The notes under the pieces were generated by a model. It saw nothing but the letters and a program-made list of their open reading frames with translations, did not search any database and was not told where the DNA came from. A stretch of 64,000 bases of DNA from Athripsodes cinereus. Its lineage: Eukaryota > Arthropoda > Insecta > Trichoptera > Leptoceridae. Below are positions 20,574-33,140 of this stretch, piece by piece. Both the position numbers and the translations under genes were made by a program. How positions within the stretch are numbered: the first letter of the stretch is position 1; each line of letters begins with the position of its first letter. The stretch lies in assembly GCA_947579605.1 (NCBI GenBank), contig OX388312.1:27427313-27491312 (forward strand), written 5' to 3'.

Positions 20574-23500
20574 TTATGGTAATCCAGTTTCAACAAGGGC
20601 TGGGTAGTTAGTACAGTCTCCTTCTTCTTGAAATTCTAAATTACATGGTCTTGCTTCACTATTTCCTTTCAGTCTTATCCATTTATTTAGAACTGAAAAT
20701 ATCAACATATTATAGTTTATTGTTGGAAGATATTATTTTATCACTCACTTAATTATTTCCCTTATAATATTCAAATTCAAATATTTTTTTCACAAAGTTG
20801 AGCAACCCCTTTTGTGGGATAACAAATTATGCTTTTATCACATAAACATTAAATTTACATAAACATTATCTATTCGTATTTTGTTATAGGTAAAATACAT
20901 TGGGTACATTGAGCTTTTATGGTATTTTATTGTTACCATCAAGTATCTGTATAGTAGGCCAGAATAATACAGTTTTGTTACTACACTTGCAGCGCGGTAC
21001 ATTTTTTTCGGAATTTTCGTGTTCCAACATCGATGTCCTTCAAGCGTTAGCAATATAATTATTGTCTTACAAACTTTCTTAACCGACGTCAGTTTAAAAC
21101 TGGCTGCAAAATTTGATCAACCGCATGACCGATTTTTACAAAAGATATAATATATCTATATAATATTATTATATCTTTGGTTTGTTCATAATTTTCAAAT
21201 GTCAAATAATACGAGGGCAGTATTATAAAAATGTTTATTTATATTATATTCTTAGTAAATTATTTTTTTTCCAAATGGGACATAGAAAAGTGAGAAGTAG
21301 TATAAAAGATTCCCTCGACAGCAATTTTGGCCGGCCAGCTCTTCAGGTCAGCCGAAAGTCTGTCCTTGAGGACAAGTTTGGTTTGAATGTGCCAAAAAAT
21401 GAGGTCTAAATGTATATATATATCGGTATTTGTGTAAATATTATTACAACGGCAGTTGTGGTAAATATTAAAGGTTCATGAACATTTAGACAACTGATTA
21501 ATATCCAATGCCTCACCATCCCCCTCCAAAAGACATAAATAACTGTAGATATAGGTACTTACGCTTTCTATATTGAATGGATGATTTTTTTGTGATATAT
21601 TTATATATGCGAACTTACCCCATTTATTGCCTTTAAATACTGGACAGGCTGCATGCAAAGTACCTGTGTTAGCTTCTCCAGATAGATGTAAATTGTACCA
21701 AAATACTGCTGTGCCCTTTCTAGGTCTCACACTGATTCCTAGCATGGGAAATACAGTATTACCTCCCTGCTCAACATCTGTCATCTATAAAAAGATAATT
21801 TCCGATGCAAGTCATAAAAGAAGATAATTTGCGATACTAAGGTATTAGTTTCTGGAAATATACTATGTTTGACTCACATATATTAAAATTGTTGCCAATC
21901 GATTTCCTGTAGGATCTGTAATGAACGATCTCCCTTCCCTGTTCTAAAAATAATCAATTTATATTACAGTTAAGTAAAGGTATATGTGCTGTAAAATATT
22001 ATGGTGTATTTAAATGTCCAGGTTTTTTTAAAACATGTATGTTTTGCAATCGTTAAATTACCAAAGAACAATCATGATGGTAAGAATAAAATCCACCAAT
22101 TCCATAATTGGCTATTTGCGGTTCTTCAGCAAAGTCTAAGACAAGCCCCGTCATATCTTGCATTCTGGTATTGAGCCTGGTGATGATGGGACTATAATCA
22201 TTCTCAAGCCACGCATTCATACTGGTTCTGTATTTTGCTGGAACATCTCCATGTTCTCTTACTACTGTGGCTCGCTTTAACTGGAAAAAATCAAAATCAT
22301 AAACCATTAATAAATAACCTTCTACTACATGTTAAACTAAGAAGAAATTAATAATATAAATGTGTCTTACTTTGGGTCTAACATCATTTTTGAGATATTC
22401 TATTTCTTCGTCTGTAATAATGTCATGAAAGACAACAACATAAGGGCTGAAATAGTGCTCCTCTACTTTGAATGGAGCTATCTTGGTAAAAGGATACCGG
22501 GTACTCACATAGCGACACTTCAATCTAGAAAAATTAAATAGTTTTTCAATCTCAATAGTAAATAAAAGGATAAGAATAAATGTAAAAACCAAACGTATTT
22601 TAAGTGAGGTATCCCTCAAGGAGTATTAGGTTGACCTATAAATTACTGCTTTTTGGAACTCAATAGGTATGTACCTTAGTAAAAATCACGTTTTCATGCA
22701 AAAATCAACGAAATTCATTGACATCTGTCAATAATTTTTTTACGAATATTTATCGTACCAAATAAAATATCTTACTTCTTCATTATTTCGGGAGGTCTGT
22801 TTAATGCTTCCCTACACAATTTTTCATACGTTGGAACCTCGGAGACAGTATGTGGGTCTACGGGAACTTGAATCTCATTCTAAAAAGATTTTTTTAGATA
22901 AATGAATGTTTTGTGTTTATTTGCTGATTGTATTTTGCTTCTTGGATTACTAAAATTGTACGCCATAATAATTCAAAGCAACCGTATTTCAAGAACTTTG
23001 GACGCAAAAAGTTGGAACAAAAAGCTAATGTGTGTATAGTTGAAATTTACCAGCGCTGTTTCATTATTAATGATATTTTGGAATAACTGAATGTGTTCCG
23101 TGAGTCTGTTGAAACTTGGATCTGTCACATATAAATCTTTCATCTCCTTCAGTGCTGACTTAACATCTCCTGAAATAAATGAAGAAAATAAACATATCTG
23201 CTGCTTTCCATCATAATCTTCTCTTCTGTCTGTAATTATTGTTACTGTATTAAGTAAATTTATTTTAATTAATATTTGCTATTTTTAGTAAAATTGTAAC
23301 TAACACATTAGAGGCTGATGCCATTAATGTATAAATATAATAATTTAATTTGGTTTTATATTTATGCATATTGTTTATTTTCCTAGTTGTAAGATTTATT
23401 TCTTTGTAATCTTATGAGCGAAACACTTGTTTCTTTAAGATAAATAAAATAAATTGAAAAAAAAAATAATTAAGTCGCACAACGGTATTAGTATAAATAT

Positions 23501-26124
23501 TATGCCGTAAATAAATAAATAAATTACATACCTAGGTTATATTTATTATAAACCAAGAATTCCAAAATAAGTGTCTTGTTATCATTAACATATTCATCAG
23601 GTTTGAATTTGTCAAGCGCTATTTTGAACCATTCTTGGGCTGCGTGATAGCTTTTCTGTTTGTAAACTTGTAAACCAAGCTCAAAGCAATCATTGGAATT
23701 TAAAGGTGAACTGAAAACATAAAAAAATGTACTCTCAGCTGTATTAACACAATATTAATTGTGTGAAATCTAGCGACTTTAGTTACATATTTCAATTGTG
23801 TGATGTGTACAATAGTCCTCAATACCTTTTCTGAGAGTTCTTATGATAGTTACACGAGTGTGCAGGCGCTCTCTGCAGCAGCCACCACGCGTCACCACAG
23901 CTCTTTTACCGTTCATATTGTTCCTTTAATTTTCAGTTTTTGTGTGTGTGATGGCGGAATAAAATTAATATCTATTGTATCGACAACTTTATAAATTGTA
24001 TCTATTCCGTGTAACACTCACCACTTCTATAAGTTCTAATATCCAAACATGTGCTGAGATCGACGTTTACATCTAGTGTCTTGCAATATCTAACAGAGAC
24101 ATGGCGGGTGAAAGTGACAACAAAACTGCAGAACGTGCATGCCTTTGATGGATATTTTGAATGAATATGTTTACCTATCAATGTACACAAGCATAGACAT
24201 TCAAGAGCAAACTGAATACATCGCCCTTCCAATAGAGTTTCTTGCGCTCTTGAGATGAATACTCCATTAAACGGTGCCGAAGAAATCATCCGTCATCATG
24301 ATAAGCACAAAGGATTACACAATTAACCCGAATTCTCCGGGAATAAGAAATACTTATCCAATAAATGTTATATTACGTATAAACTCTAAGTATATGATAA
24401 GATTTGACACTGTGGTGTTATTTTTTAATTTTGAAAATCCGTTCCTGAAATATGGGGTGTCCTCATATGAGGACAGTAAAAGTTAAACAAGGTTATATCA
24501 TCACTGGTTATACATAAATAAACATTATTTGTGCCACTTAATCCGTTAATGATATATGAATTGACCTACATATATATTTTATAGATTTAGAAACGTATAA
24601 AATAAATATTTTTATACTTTCGGGAAGAGGTCGTCATTTTTGTAAATTTTCAAAATACGGCAATTTTGAAATGATGCACACATCCACCCACGACTAAAAT
24701 CAAAGATACAATGATTTGTTTATAAAGAGGAAAGTCTTGCTTGTAGGATAGTTCATGTTTCAACATGCTCACGCTTATTGTTAAGTTGTTATGGTCAATT
24801 TTAATGTACATTATTTCCGTCCTCATATGAGGACACTAGGAGAATTCGGGTTAATGTTTAATACAATTACAATTCACTTTCAAAGACGGACCAATACTCT
24901 AAATCAGTGGTTCTTAACCTTTTTGGGGGTACCGAACTCCACCAGTTACATATGCATTCACACCGAACCCCTCCTAATTTGAAAAATAAAATTAGATTTT
25001 TACAAATTCAAAACATAAACAATTTGGATTGTTAGAATAAACTGGCAACCAGATGTAATATTTGGATTGTTAGAATATACTAACAACATTGTTTTTCAAA
25101 CTTGTGATGGCGGCTTGAAGGAATTATCGGAGTATTTTTTTTTTCTTTTTCCAACTCGCAAAAATATCTTGCGTTTAAAATGATTTTCACCGAACCCCCA
25201 AGACTGACTCACCGAACCCCTAGGGTTCGATCGAACCCAGGTTAAGAACCACTGTTCTGGTTACAAGTAATAATCCCATCTTGGATTACGTTTAAATCAT
25301 TTTAGATATAGGTATCTAAGAATTACTGATTTATAGTGCTTACCTGCATTTTATTCCATTGAGAATACCTTCAGCCACATGCTTAGTCTCAAGAAGATAT
25401 GTAAATTGTAGGTTTAGCATTGCCTCGACAGCTCCTTCTAAATCATCTGCATCAGGAAATGAATGACTGACTTTTACTTGTTGCACTCCGTCCACAAACT
25501 CTAAAAGCAATATGATTTTGTACTGAAAATTAGCTTTATACAGTTTCATTAGCAGTCGTGTGTACCTAGAGATAGAACACACCTTCAGTCGCTTCCTTCA
25601 TGAGAATAATAGTATCATTCCAATCTACATGTAATTGTTTGATAATTCTAAAAGAGTTGACAGGATTGCCGACATATTCCTCGGGATTCTGGACTGCCTT
25701 ATCGTATTCTGATTTGATAGCCGCTATGCGTCTGAAATGTTATTCAATTTGGTTTATAGGGTTGTAGCTTATAATAGAACCACAAAATTTAAAATAAGTT
25801 ATCATTATAAGATCGAGCATATACACACTATCATTCAAGAAAAACATAGTGGTATTTAATCTTGATCATATTAACACTCGAGTGCTATCAATAGATGTAC
25901 ATTTAATGGGTATTTGCATGTTTATGCTAGATCTAACTATTCACCTACTTCTTTATTCTCTTTAAATTTTGTTCTTGAGTCTTTAAATACGTGTCATACA
26001 ATTCCAGCATTTTACCCTGAGTTGTCACCAAATCTTCCATAACAGAAATGGAACTAAAAACTTCACTATAAACACTTGGTATGGAAACCAAACATAAAAC
26101 ATAAACAATTTTTAATAGTGACAT
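20574..26124 (-). CDS. P4HA: Prolyl 4-hydroxylase alpha subunit, copy 1
   Basis: Eleven coding exons: 26124-25949, 25731-25583, 25500-25344, 23710-23532, 23169-23051, 22879-22776, 22524-22371, 22280-22062, 21943-21878, 21784-21619, 20692-20574. All introns have GT/AG borders and the phases close to 535 residues. Signal peptide 1-20 (MSLLKIVYVLCLVS...VYS); P4Ha_N region to about 155; TPR-like peptide-binding part in exon 4 (HAAQEWFKIALDKF); catalytic domain from about 335. Iron ligands are H414/D416 (YHHDCSL) and H485 (LHAACPV); K495 (GNKW) should bind 2-oxoglutarate. Known family role: ER enzyme, with PDI as partner, making 4-hydroxyproline in collagen-like chains. The HHD is unusual in having His where relatives have an aromatic residue. 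Intron 3 holds a piggyBac-type MITE and a hAT element. Exons were assigned by hand; the 5' UTR is unknown. Confidence 0.93.
24327..24850. mobile_element. piggyBac-type MITE
   Basis: Ends CCCGAATTCTCC and GGAGAATTCGGG lie directly inside TTAA on both sides (24323-24326 and 24851-24854), the piggyBac target. The 524-bp interior has no transposase but has two copies of the palindrome GTCCTCATATGAGGAC (near 24460 and 24820). It is in intron 3 of P4HA copy 1 and absent from the matching intron of copy 2. Confidence 0.85.
24905..25254. mobile_element. Non-autonomous hAT (CAGTGGTTCTTAACCT type)
   Basis: A 350-bp element with inverted ends CAGTGGTTCTTAACCT and AGGTTAAGAACCACTG, the well-known hAT (Charlie-like) terminus. 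Flanking octamers CTCTAAAT and TTCTGGTT match only in part, so the duplication is decayed. The interior repeats CACCGAACCCC several times. It is in intron 3 of copy 1. Confidence 0.8.
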
Positions 26125-26369
26125 ATTATTATATTTTTGCAAATACGAATTACTACAAAATGATAAAATAAATACAAAGATATGAGAAGTGTTCAATAAT
26201 TTACATGTTTAAAACATGATGCCGTGTCTATGTTACTCTTCTAATAACTGAAAGGTTTGCAAAACAAAAATTTGCAGTAATTATTATAATAAATATGTGC
26301 ATATTAACTTGGCTATAAAGATAAAATAGTCCTTGAATATTCTATCACGACTTTCTTTCCTAACAATGT

Positions 26370-26400
26370 AAAGTGTAAGTGTATTGATAAGAGACATAAT
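26370..26400 (-). promoter_or_regulatory. Conserved upstream patch with GATA motif, copy 1
   Basis: TGATAAG at 26385-26391 lies about 260 bp upstream of the start codon, within a patch (TCACGACTTTCTT ... GTATTGATAAGAGA) also present upstream of copy 2 (32588-32594). Conservation may reflect recent duplication rather than function. Confidence 0.3.
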
Positions 26401-26516
26401 TGAAGATAGCATTCGTAATAAAAATAAATATTTATAAAAAGTGAACTACGTAGGTATGTTAAAAAGTAAATATCACTAATTCTAATATAACCGAGGCCTA
26501 AATTTATAGAAATTCT

Positions 26517-26820
26517 AGCTGACCCGGCAAGCGTTGTTTTGCCGTATACATTATATATCGACCAGAGTTGAAAATGATTGAATTACTAATATCGCTATTA
26601 AAAAATAGGGGTTAATGGTGAAAATTTAGGGCTGTTTGTATTTTCCATAATTTTTTTTAAAAAAAATAACAAAAAATAAAATAAGAAATTGGGGTGGACC
26701 ACCCTTAACTTTTAGGGGTATGAGAAAATAGATGTTGGCCGATTCTCAGACCTACCCGATAAGCACACAAAATTTCATCAAAATCGTAAAAATAAGGTAA
26801 ATAAATTTCCTAAATAATAA
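26517..26820 (+). mobile_element. Repeat with AGCTGACCCGGCAA start (copy 1)
   Basis: Begins AGCTGACCCGGCAAGCGTTG and ends near AAATTTCATCAAAATCG. A longer sister copy is at 34333-34653. The family is common in insect genomes and probably represents the 3' part of a non-LTR element or a SINE; I am not sure of the class. It lies between copies 1 and 2. Confidence 0.55.
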
Positions 26821-27115
26821 TAGGTTTTCCAATAATGAAATGTCTATTTGCATACTTTTCAGTTTGGATGCGAAACGAAAATATGACAATGTTAAAAAAA
26901 GGAAATGAATCATTATAGGTAAAAATAAAGAGTATTTTAATTTACAATATTTAAATACGCTCGATACGTTCTTTTAAAGAAGATTTCAAAAATCGATGAG
27001 GAGTCCAATGCCAAGACATTAAAAAACTCTTCACTACAATATTCTTCAAGTTTCGTTGGTGAATAAAAATATGACATGTTGAAAAAAGGAAAAAATCAGA
27101 CTTTATTTAATTAGG

Positions 27116-30100
27116 TTATGGTAATCCAGTTTCAATAAGGGCTGGGTAGTCAGTACAGTCTCCTTCTTCTTGAAATTCTAAATTACATGGTCTTGCTTCA
27201 CTGTTTCCCTTGAGTCTTATCCATTTATTTAGAACTGAAAATATTTACATATTGTTGTTAGTCGACCGGGCACTCATTTCATTATTTCCCTCGCTATATT
27301 AAAATTTAAAAAGATATTTTCAAAATTGAGCAACCCCAATGACTTGAGGATAGCAAATGATTTATTATTAGCACTTTTGTCATCAACATTCCCTGTTTAT
27401 CTTTTGCTATGGGTGTAATGATTCTTTACATTTTCAGGATGACTTCATCAGCGCTGCCTCTTGGCACAGTGGCGGTCTGGGGCCTTGAGCGAATCAAATC
27501 GTGCGCCGCCAAATTTTCAAATAACAAATAAAACGTAGCTATTATCATTAAAATGTTAACTCTCTGGAAAATTTAAGGTTCCTTTATTGCCCATCGTCTA
27601 GATTAGAGGGTAATTTTTCCCGGATTATTTTTGTTCCCGGGAAACGGGAAATTTAAAAATTAATTTCATTATTTTATTTATTAATATTCAATTTACAACA
27701 AATTTGGTAGAGAAACTCTCAAAACTTGTTGACCCTTGCAAACATTTTGATTTGTTAAAAAAAAAATCTAATTTTTGTTACCAATATAAGTCATTTACTT
27801 ATAAAACTTAATAGCTGACTGACGAGATTTATTTAGGTACTCTTTGTTATATCAATATACAAATTGTTTACAAAATATGTATAATTATAATACTTTTAAT
27901 TTTTATTCATTCTATCAAGCAAATAAATATTATGGATTTTGGCTATTTTAATAAACAAATATTGAGTTCATTTTGTGATTTTTGACTTCAAAAAATGAGA
28001 AATTTTAGAAAAAAAAATATTTCTTAAATCGGTTAATATCCATGAATAAAAAAAAATGACATTTTGCTACACTAAGTCATGTCAGCTACAGGGGTAACTC
28101 CGAAATCTTTAATAAATAATTTACAAAAATTAGATTTACCGGTTAATTTGTATATTAAAATTCAAAAATCTATTATAATAAACACTTGTAATATTGTAAA
28201 AAAGTTTTTGAACACAGATATTTCAGGCACAATGCTGGTATTTTGATCCCGCGTTTTGAGCCTAATCCTTTGATATCCTGTATATCTGGATAGGTGAATT
28301 TTTCCCGGCATTAGACTGTTAAGTTTTTGTGTGACCATGACTGATCATATGGAGACTTATCTGGTTGTATAATGCTGAGAAGTGTGGATGGCAATTCTGC
28401 CGCCGCGTAATAGTTAAGAACTATCTAACTTTTCGAAATATTAAAAAAAAATCATGAAAAATCGTAGGATTCTTGTACATTGTCGGCCAAACACACCCCC
28501 GATTTCGATGTTTAGAATTATGTTTTTTTCAAACGAATACATTGAAGTTATATAATTAAGTTTTTTTTTTAAAGTCAAACACTAATGTTGGTAATAAATA
28601 TTTGTTTTCATATTTTATCAGATCAAAATGTTCGTCAGATTCAACAAGTTTATTACGTCTATTACAGTTAATTAACAAAGATTTCGGTATCGATATGGCG
28701 ATCTGCATGACTAATAATTTGTGTTTTTTTCCCGGGAAACGGGAAATAAAAATTAGAGGGTTTTCCCGGGAATAACCCTCTAGTCTAGATTAATAAATTG
28801 GTATTTCGGCCCCCTTCTAAGGTCGACTGCCCTGCGTATGGGCCCTGTGTGCCTTTATGGTAGAAATGGAAGTGATCGTGGTAAATATTAAAAGAATAAA
28901 TAGGATAGAAGACATAACATGTTTTTAGATCTTCTTACATTTTCAATATTGAATGCATGTTTTTTTATGATATATGTACATAATATATGCGAACTCACCC
29001 CACTTATTGCCCTTAAATACTGGACAGGCTGCATGCAAAGTACCCGTGTTAGCTTCCCCAGATGGATGTAAATTGTACCAAAATACTGCGGTGCCCTTTT
29101 TAGGTCTCACACTGATTCCTAGCATGGGAAATACAGTATTACCTCCCTGCTCAACATCTGTCATCTATAAAAAAGAAAATTTCCGATGCAAGTAATAAAA
29201 GAAGATACCTAATGTGCGATACTAGAGTATTAGTTTCTCGAAATGTATTACGTTTGACTCACATATATTAAAATTGTTGCCAATCGATTTCCTGTAGGAT
29301 CTGTAGTCAACGAACTCTTTTCTTCATTCTGAAAATCATCAAATTATGATGCTTTTAAATGTCCAAAGTTTGTATAGATAGTTTTATGTTACAATTCCTA
29401 AATTACCAAAGAGCAATCAAAATGGTATGCGTAGTATCCGCCAATTCCATAATTGGCTATTTGCGGTTCTTCAGCGAAGTCTAAGACAAGCCCCGTCATA
29501 TCTTGCATTCTGGTATTGAGTCTGGTGATGATAGGACTATAATCATTGTCAAGCCAGGCATTCATACTGGTTCTATACTTTTCTGCAGCATCTCCATCGT
29601 CTTTTACTACTAAAGCTCGCTGTAACTGTAAAAATCAATATCATAAACCATTAATAAATAACTTTCTAGTACATGTTAAACTAAGAAGAAATAAATAGTA
29701 TAAATGTGTCTTACAGTGGATCTAACTTCATTTTTGAGATATTCTATTTCTTCGTCTGTAATAATATCATGAAAGACAACAACATAAGGGCTGAAATAGT
29801 GCTCCTCCACTTTGAATGGAGCTATCTTGGTAAAAGGATACCGGGTACTCACATAGCGACACTTCAATCTAGAAAAAATATAATGTACCAAATAGTTTTT
29901 CAATCTGAAGAGTATTTACTCTTCTTAATAGTAAGATAGCCTTACTCTTAGTAATAAGATAAGAATAAACGTGATTAACAAATGTAATTTAAGGTTTACC
30001 TAAAGAAGTAGTATAGTATTTGGTTGAACTATAAATTAATGTGTGTAGGTTCTTTATGGACTGCAATATTATGTCAAAATCACGTTTTTATTCGGAAATC

Positions 30101-32340
30101 AAAGAAATTCATTTGCGTCTATCAATCAAATTATTTTTTCGTACTTAATAAAATTTCTTACTTCTTCATTATTCCGAGAGGTCTGTCTAATGCTTCCCTG
30201 CATAATTTTTCATATATTGGAAGCTCGGACACAGTGTGCGGATCTACGGGAACTTGAATCATATTCTGAAAATAAATAGATGGTTGAATGTTCATTTTAA
30301 CATTTTGGTTCCTAGATATCTAAATTTGTGCGTCAATGTATAAACAATGCTAAACAACTATATTTTAAGAACTTCGTACCCAAAAGTCGGAATGAAAAAA
30401 ACTAATTTGTGTACGAGTATATTGGAAATTTACCAGCTCTGTTTCATTATTAATGATATTTTGGAATAACTGAATATGCTCCGTGAGTCTGTTGAATCTT
30501 GGATCTATCAAATATAAATCTTTCATGTCCTTCAGTGCTGACTTAACATCTCCTGAAATAAATGAAGAAAATAAACATATCTGCTGCTTTCTATCATAAT
30601 TAAATCGCACAACGTTACTCATTAATTATTACACACCTAGATTATATTTATTATAAGCCAAGAATTCCATAATAACCGTTTTGTTATTAATGACATATTC
30701 ATCAGGTTTGAATTTGTCAAGCGCTATTTTGAACCATTCTTGCGCCGCGTGATAGCTTTTCTGTTTGTATGCCTCTAAACCGAGCTCAAAGCAATCATTT
30801 GAATTTAAAGGTGAACTGAAAACATAAAAAATACTCTCAGATATATTGAAATAATATTAATTGTTTAATTGTGTATCCAGCGACTTCATTTACAATAAAC
30901 TAATTACATGAACTAGCAGGCTTTTCATGTGTACAATAGCCCTCAATATCTTTTCTGAGAGTTCTCATGATAGTTACATGGGTGTGCAGGCGCTCTTTGT
31001 AGCAGCCACCACGCGTCACCACAGCTTTTTTTACCGTTCGTACTGTTCCTTTAATTTTCCGTTTTTGTGTGTGTGATGACGGAATAAAATTAATATCTAC
31101 TGTATCGACAACTTTATGAATTGTATCTGTTCCGTGAATTGTATGATTTCTACTATTTTCCTCAATACCTTCTCTGAGGGTTCCTATAATAGTTACATGA
31201 TGAGCCCAAAATGCACAAAGAATAATAATAATAATAATACTAAAAATCTTTATTGCACAAAAAAAACAAACATTATTAAAATATAAATATTATAGAACCA
31301 GACAAATAAATTTGTGCAATGGGCGAGTTTATCGCAGAAGCGCGATATCTTCCAACTAACCCATACAGAATACACAAATGTTTAATCCAATTGATGTTCA
31401 CCTTCGAAGATGAACTAACCTTCTGAATGGTTACAAATAACAAGTCCAGCATGGATTATTATTCATATATATATAACCATGATTTACTGATTTATTTACC
31501 TGCATTTTACCCCATTTAGAACACCCTCAGCCACATGTTTAGTCTCTAGAAGATATGTAAATTGTAGGTTTAGCATTGCCTCGACAGCTCCTTCTAAATC
31601 ATCTGCATCAGGAAATGAATGACTGACTTGTACTTGTTGCAGTCCGTCCATAAACTCTGAAAGCAATATGATTAATTTGTACTAAAAATAAGCATAACAA
31701 TAACAGTTTCATTAACAGTCTTGTCTACCTAGAGATAGAACAAACCTTCAGTCGCTTCCTTCATGAGAATAATAGTTCCATTCCAATCTACATGTAATTG
31801 TTTGATAATTCTAAAAGAGTTGACAGGATTGCTGACGTATTCCTCAGGATTCTGGACTGCCTTATCGTACTCTGATTTGATAGCCGCTATGCGTCTGAAA
31901 TGTTATTCAATTTGGTTTACAGGATTGTAGCTTAGAATAGAACCATGAAATGTAATCGTTCCAAATGTTATTATTTTAAGGTCGAGCACGTAAACATTAT
32001 CATTCGATTACTACTCATTAAATTTTGATCATATCAAAATATGAGTTCTAGTTAAAGGATAACCGTTTTGTTGTTTGATTGTTAACCATTGTTGTTGTTA
32101 ACCATTTGATAAAATAATGTTCTATATTTGAGTGTATTTGTTTGATCTTATTTTATCAACGTACTTCTTTATTCTCTTTAAATTTTGTTCTTGAGTGTTT
32201 AAATACGTGTCAAACATTTCCAACATTTTACCCTGAGTGGTCACCAAATCTTCCATAACAGAAATGGAACTAAAAACTTCACTATAAACACTTGGTAAGG
32301 AAACTAAACATAAAACATAAACAATTTTAAATAGTGACAT
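27116..32340 (-). CDS. P4HA: Prolyl 4-hydroxylase alpha subunit, copy 2
   Basis: Eleven coding exons: 32340-32165, 31894-31746, 31656-31500, 30815-30637, 30552-30434, 30265-30162, 29868-29715, 29625-29407, 29328-29263, 29164-28999, 27234-27116; 535 residues. Every exon has the same length as in copy 1, and introns share blocks with it (for example 30920-31140 with 23800-24020), so the two are a recent tandem pair. Signal peptide MSLFKIVYVLCLVSLPSVYS; catalytic H414/D416 (AYHFDCSL), H485 (LHAACPV) and K495 (GNKW) all intact; N-glycosylation sites in exon 2 (WNGT) and exon 5 (NNET). AATAAA occurs just past the stop. Intron 10 is enlarged by a 1179-bp hAT element. Start codon chosen at the only Met before the signal peptide. 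Exon borders are hand calls. Confidence 0.93.
27604..28782. mobile_element. Non-autonomous hAT element, 1179 bp
   Basis: Ends TAGAGGGTAATTTTTCCCGG and, on the other strand, TAGAGGGTTATTCCCGGG are inverted, and the element is flanked by a perfect 8-bp duplication GTCTAGAT (27596-27603 and 28783-28790), diagnostic of hAT. Both ends carry further CCCGGGAAACGGGAAAT blocks. No transposase frame. It sits in intron 10 of P4HA copy 2. Partial copies: 41-230 and 35010-35107. Confidence 0.9.
31210..31390 (-). mobile_element. ATT-tailed non-LTR retrotransposon 3' end (copy 2)
   Basis: Minus strand: GGAAGATATCGCGCTTCTGC, then AAACTCGCCCATTGCAC, AATAAAGA and (ATT)n. It is in intron 3 of P4HA copy 2 and absent from copy 1. 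Confidence 0.6.
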
Positions 32341-32579
32341 ATTGTATATTTACACAAATACAAAGTGATAAAATTAATACAAAAATATGAGAGGCGTCCG
32401 AAAATTATTATATTTAAAACATGATACCGTGTCTATGTTACTCTTCCAATATCTAAAAGTTGCAGCAAACCAAAAAGTGTGCAATTATTATTGTGTATAC
32501 GTGTAAATTTAGCGATAAAAATAATACAATAAAATGGTTCTTGAATATTTTATCACGACTTTCTTAGCAATGCGAAGGT

Positions 32580-32600
32580 AAGTATATTGATAAGAGATAT
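32580..32600 (-). promoter_or_regulatory. Conserved upstream patch with GATA motif, copy 2
   Basis: TGATAAG at 32588-32594, about 250 bp upstream of the start codon, at a place equivalent to that of copy 1. Confidence 0.3.
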
Positions 32601-32734
32601 AATAAAATGTAAATCAAGGTAAGTATAAACCAAACGATAGTCACACTTAAAAACTGTAAAGAATTCAATTAGTTTTTGTAATAAAAATGAGTCTTTATAA
32701 ACGTATTTTTTTCGATATTATAGACCGAAGGTAG

Positions 32735-32940
32735 GTACTTGTTGGAAGTCCATTTCAAGATGAATTGAAAAAATCAGACTATTTAGTGACTTTATTAAAT
32801 TTAACTTCGCTTACTAGTATTTGGAAACTCTCGTCTCCATCATCAGGCGATTAGAATTTTTTTTCTTCTACGAAGTTAATAAAGTCACTTGGAAGATAAC
32901 TAAATACAATGTTTTGTTTTCAATTCATCTTGAGCTACGT
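32735..32940. repeat. Imperfect hairpin repeat
   Basis: TCAAGATGAATTGAAAA at the left is answered by CAATTCATCTTGA at the right, with inner inverted blocks AGTGACTTTATTAA / TTAATAAAGTCACT. Probably a decayed foldback MITE between copies 2 and 3. Confidence 0.6.
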
Positions 32941-32999
32941 ATATTAAAAAATAAATATCGCTAATTCTAATATTATCGAGGACAAAATATATTTATTTA

Positions 33000-33118
33000 T
33001 TTATTCCTTGCTGTAAATTCATTACAAGCAAATTTACACAAGAATACATTTAAAACAACTAACAATCAATATACAGAGGGCGAGTTTACCGCGGAGGCAC
33101 GATTTCTTCCAAGTAAAC
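33000..33118 (-). mobile_element. ATT-tailed non-LTR family 3' end (copy 3)
   Basis: Shares GAAATCGTGCCTCCGCGG and TAAACTCGCCCTC on the minus strand with the other copies; its tail is TTTA-rich. Truncated. Confidence 0.45.
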
Positions 33119-33140
33119 CAACTTCCAATATTATTTAGGT

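Noticed and set aside
21182..21409. Small gene in intron 10 of P4HA copy 1 (MGHRKVRSSIKDSLD...)
   Set aside because: Unrecognised and short, absent from copy 2; probably a repeat fragment, but I cannot name the family.
27455..28860. A second, outer hAT element (CAGTGGCGGTCTGGGGCC start) surrounding 27604-28782
   Set aside because: The supposed right end and duplication match too weakly to support it.
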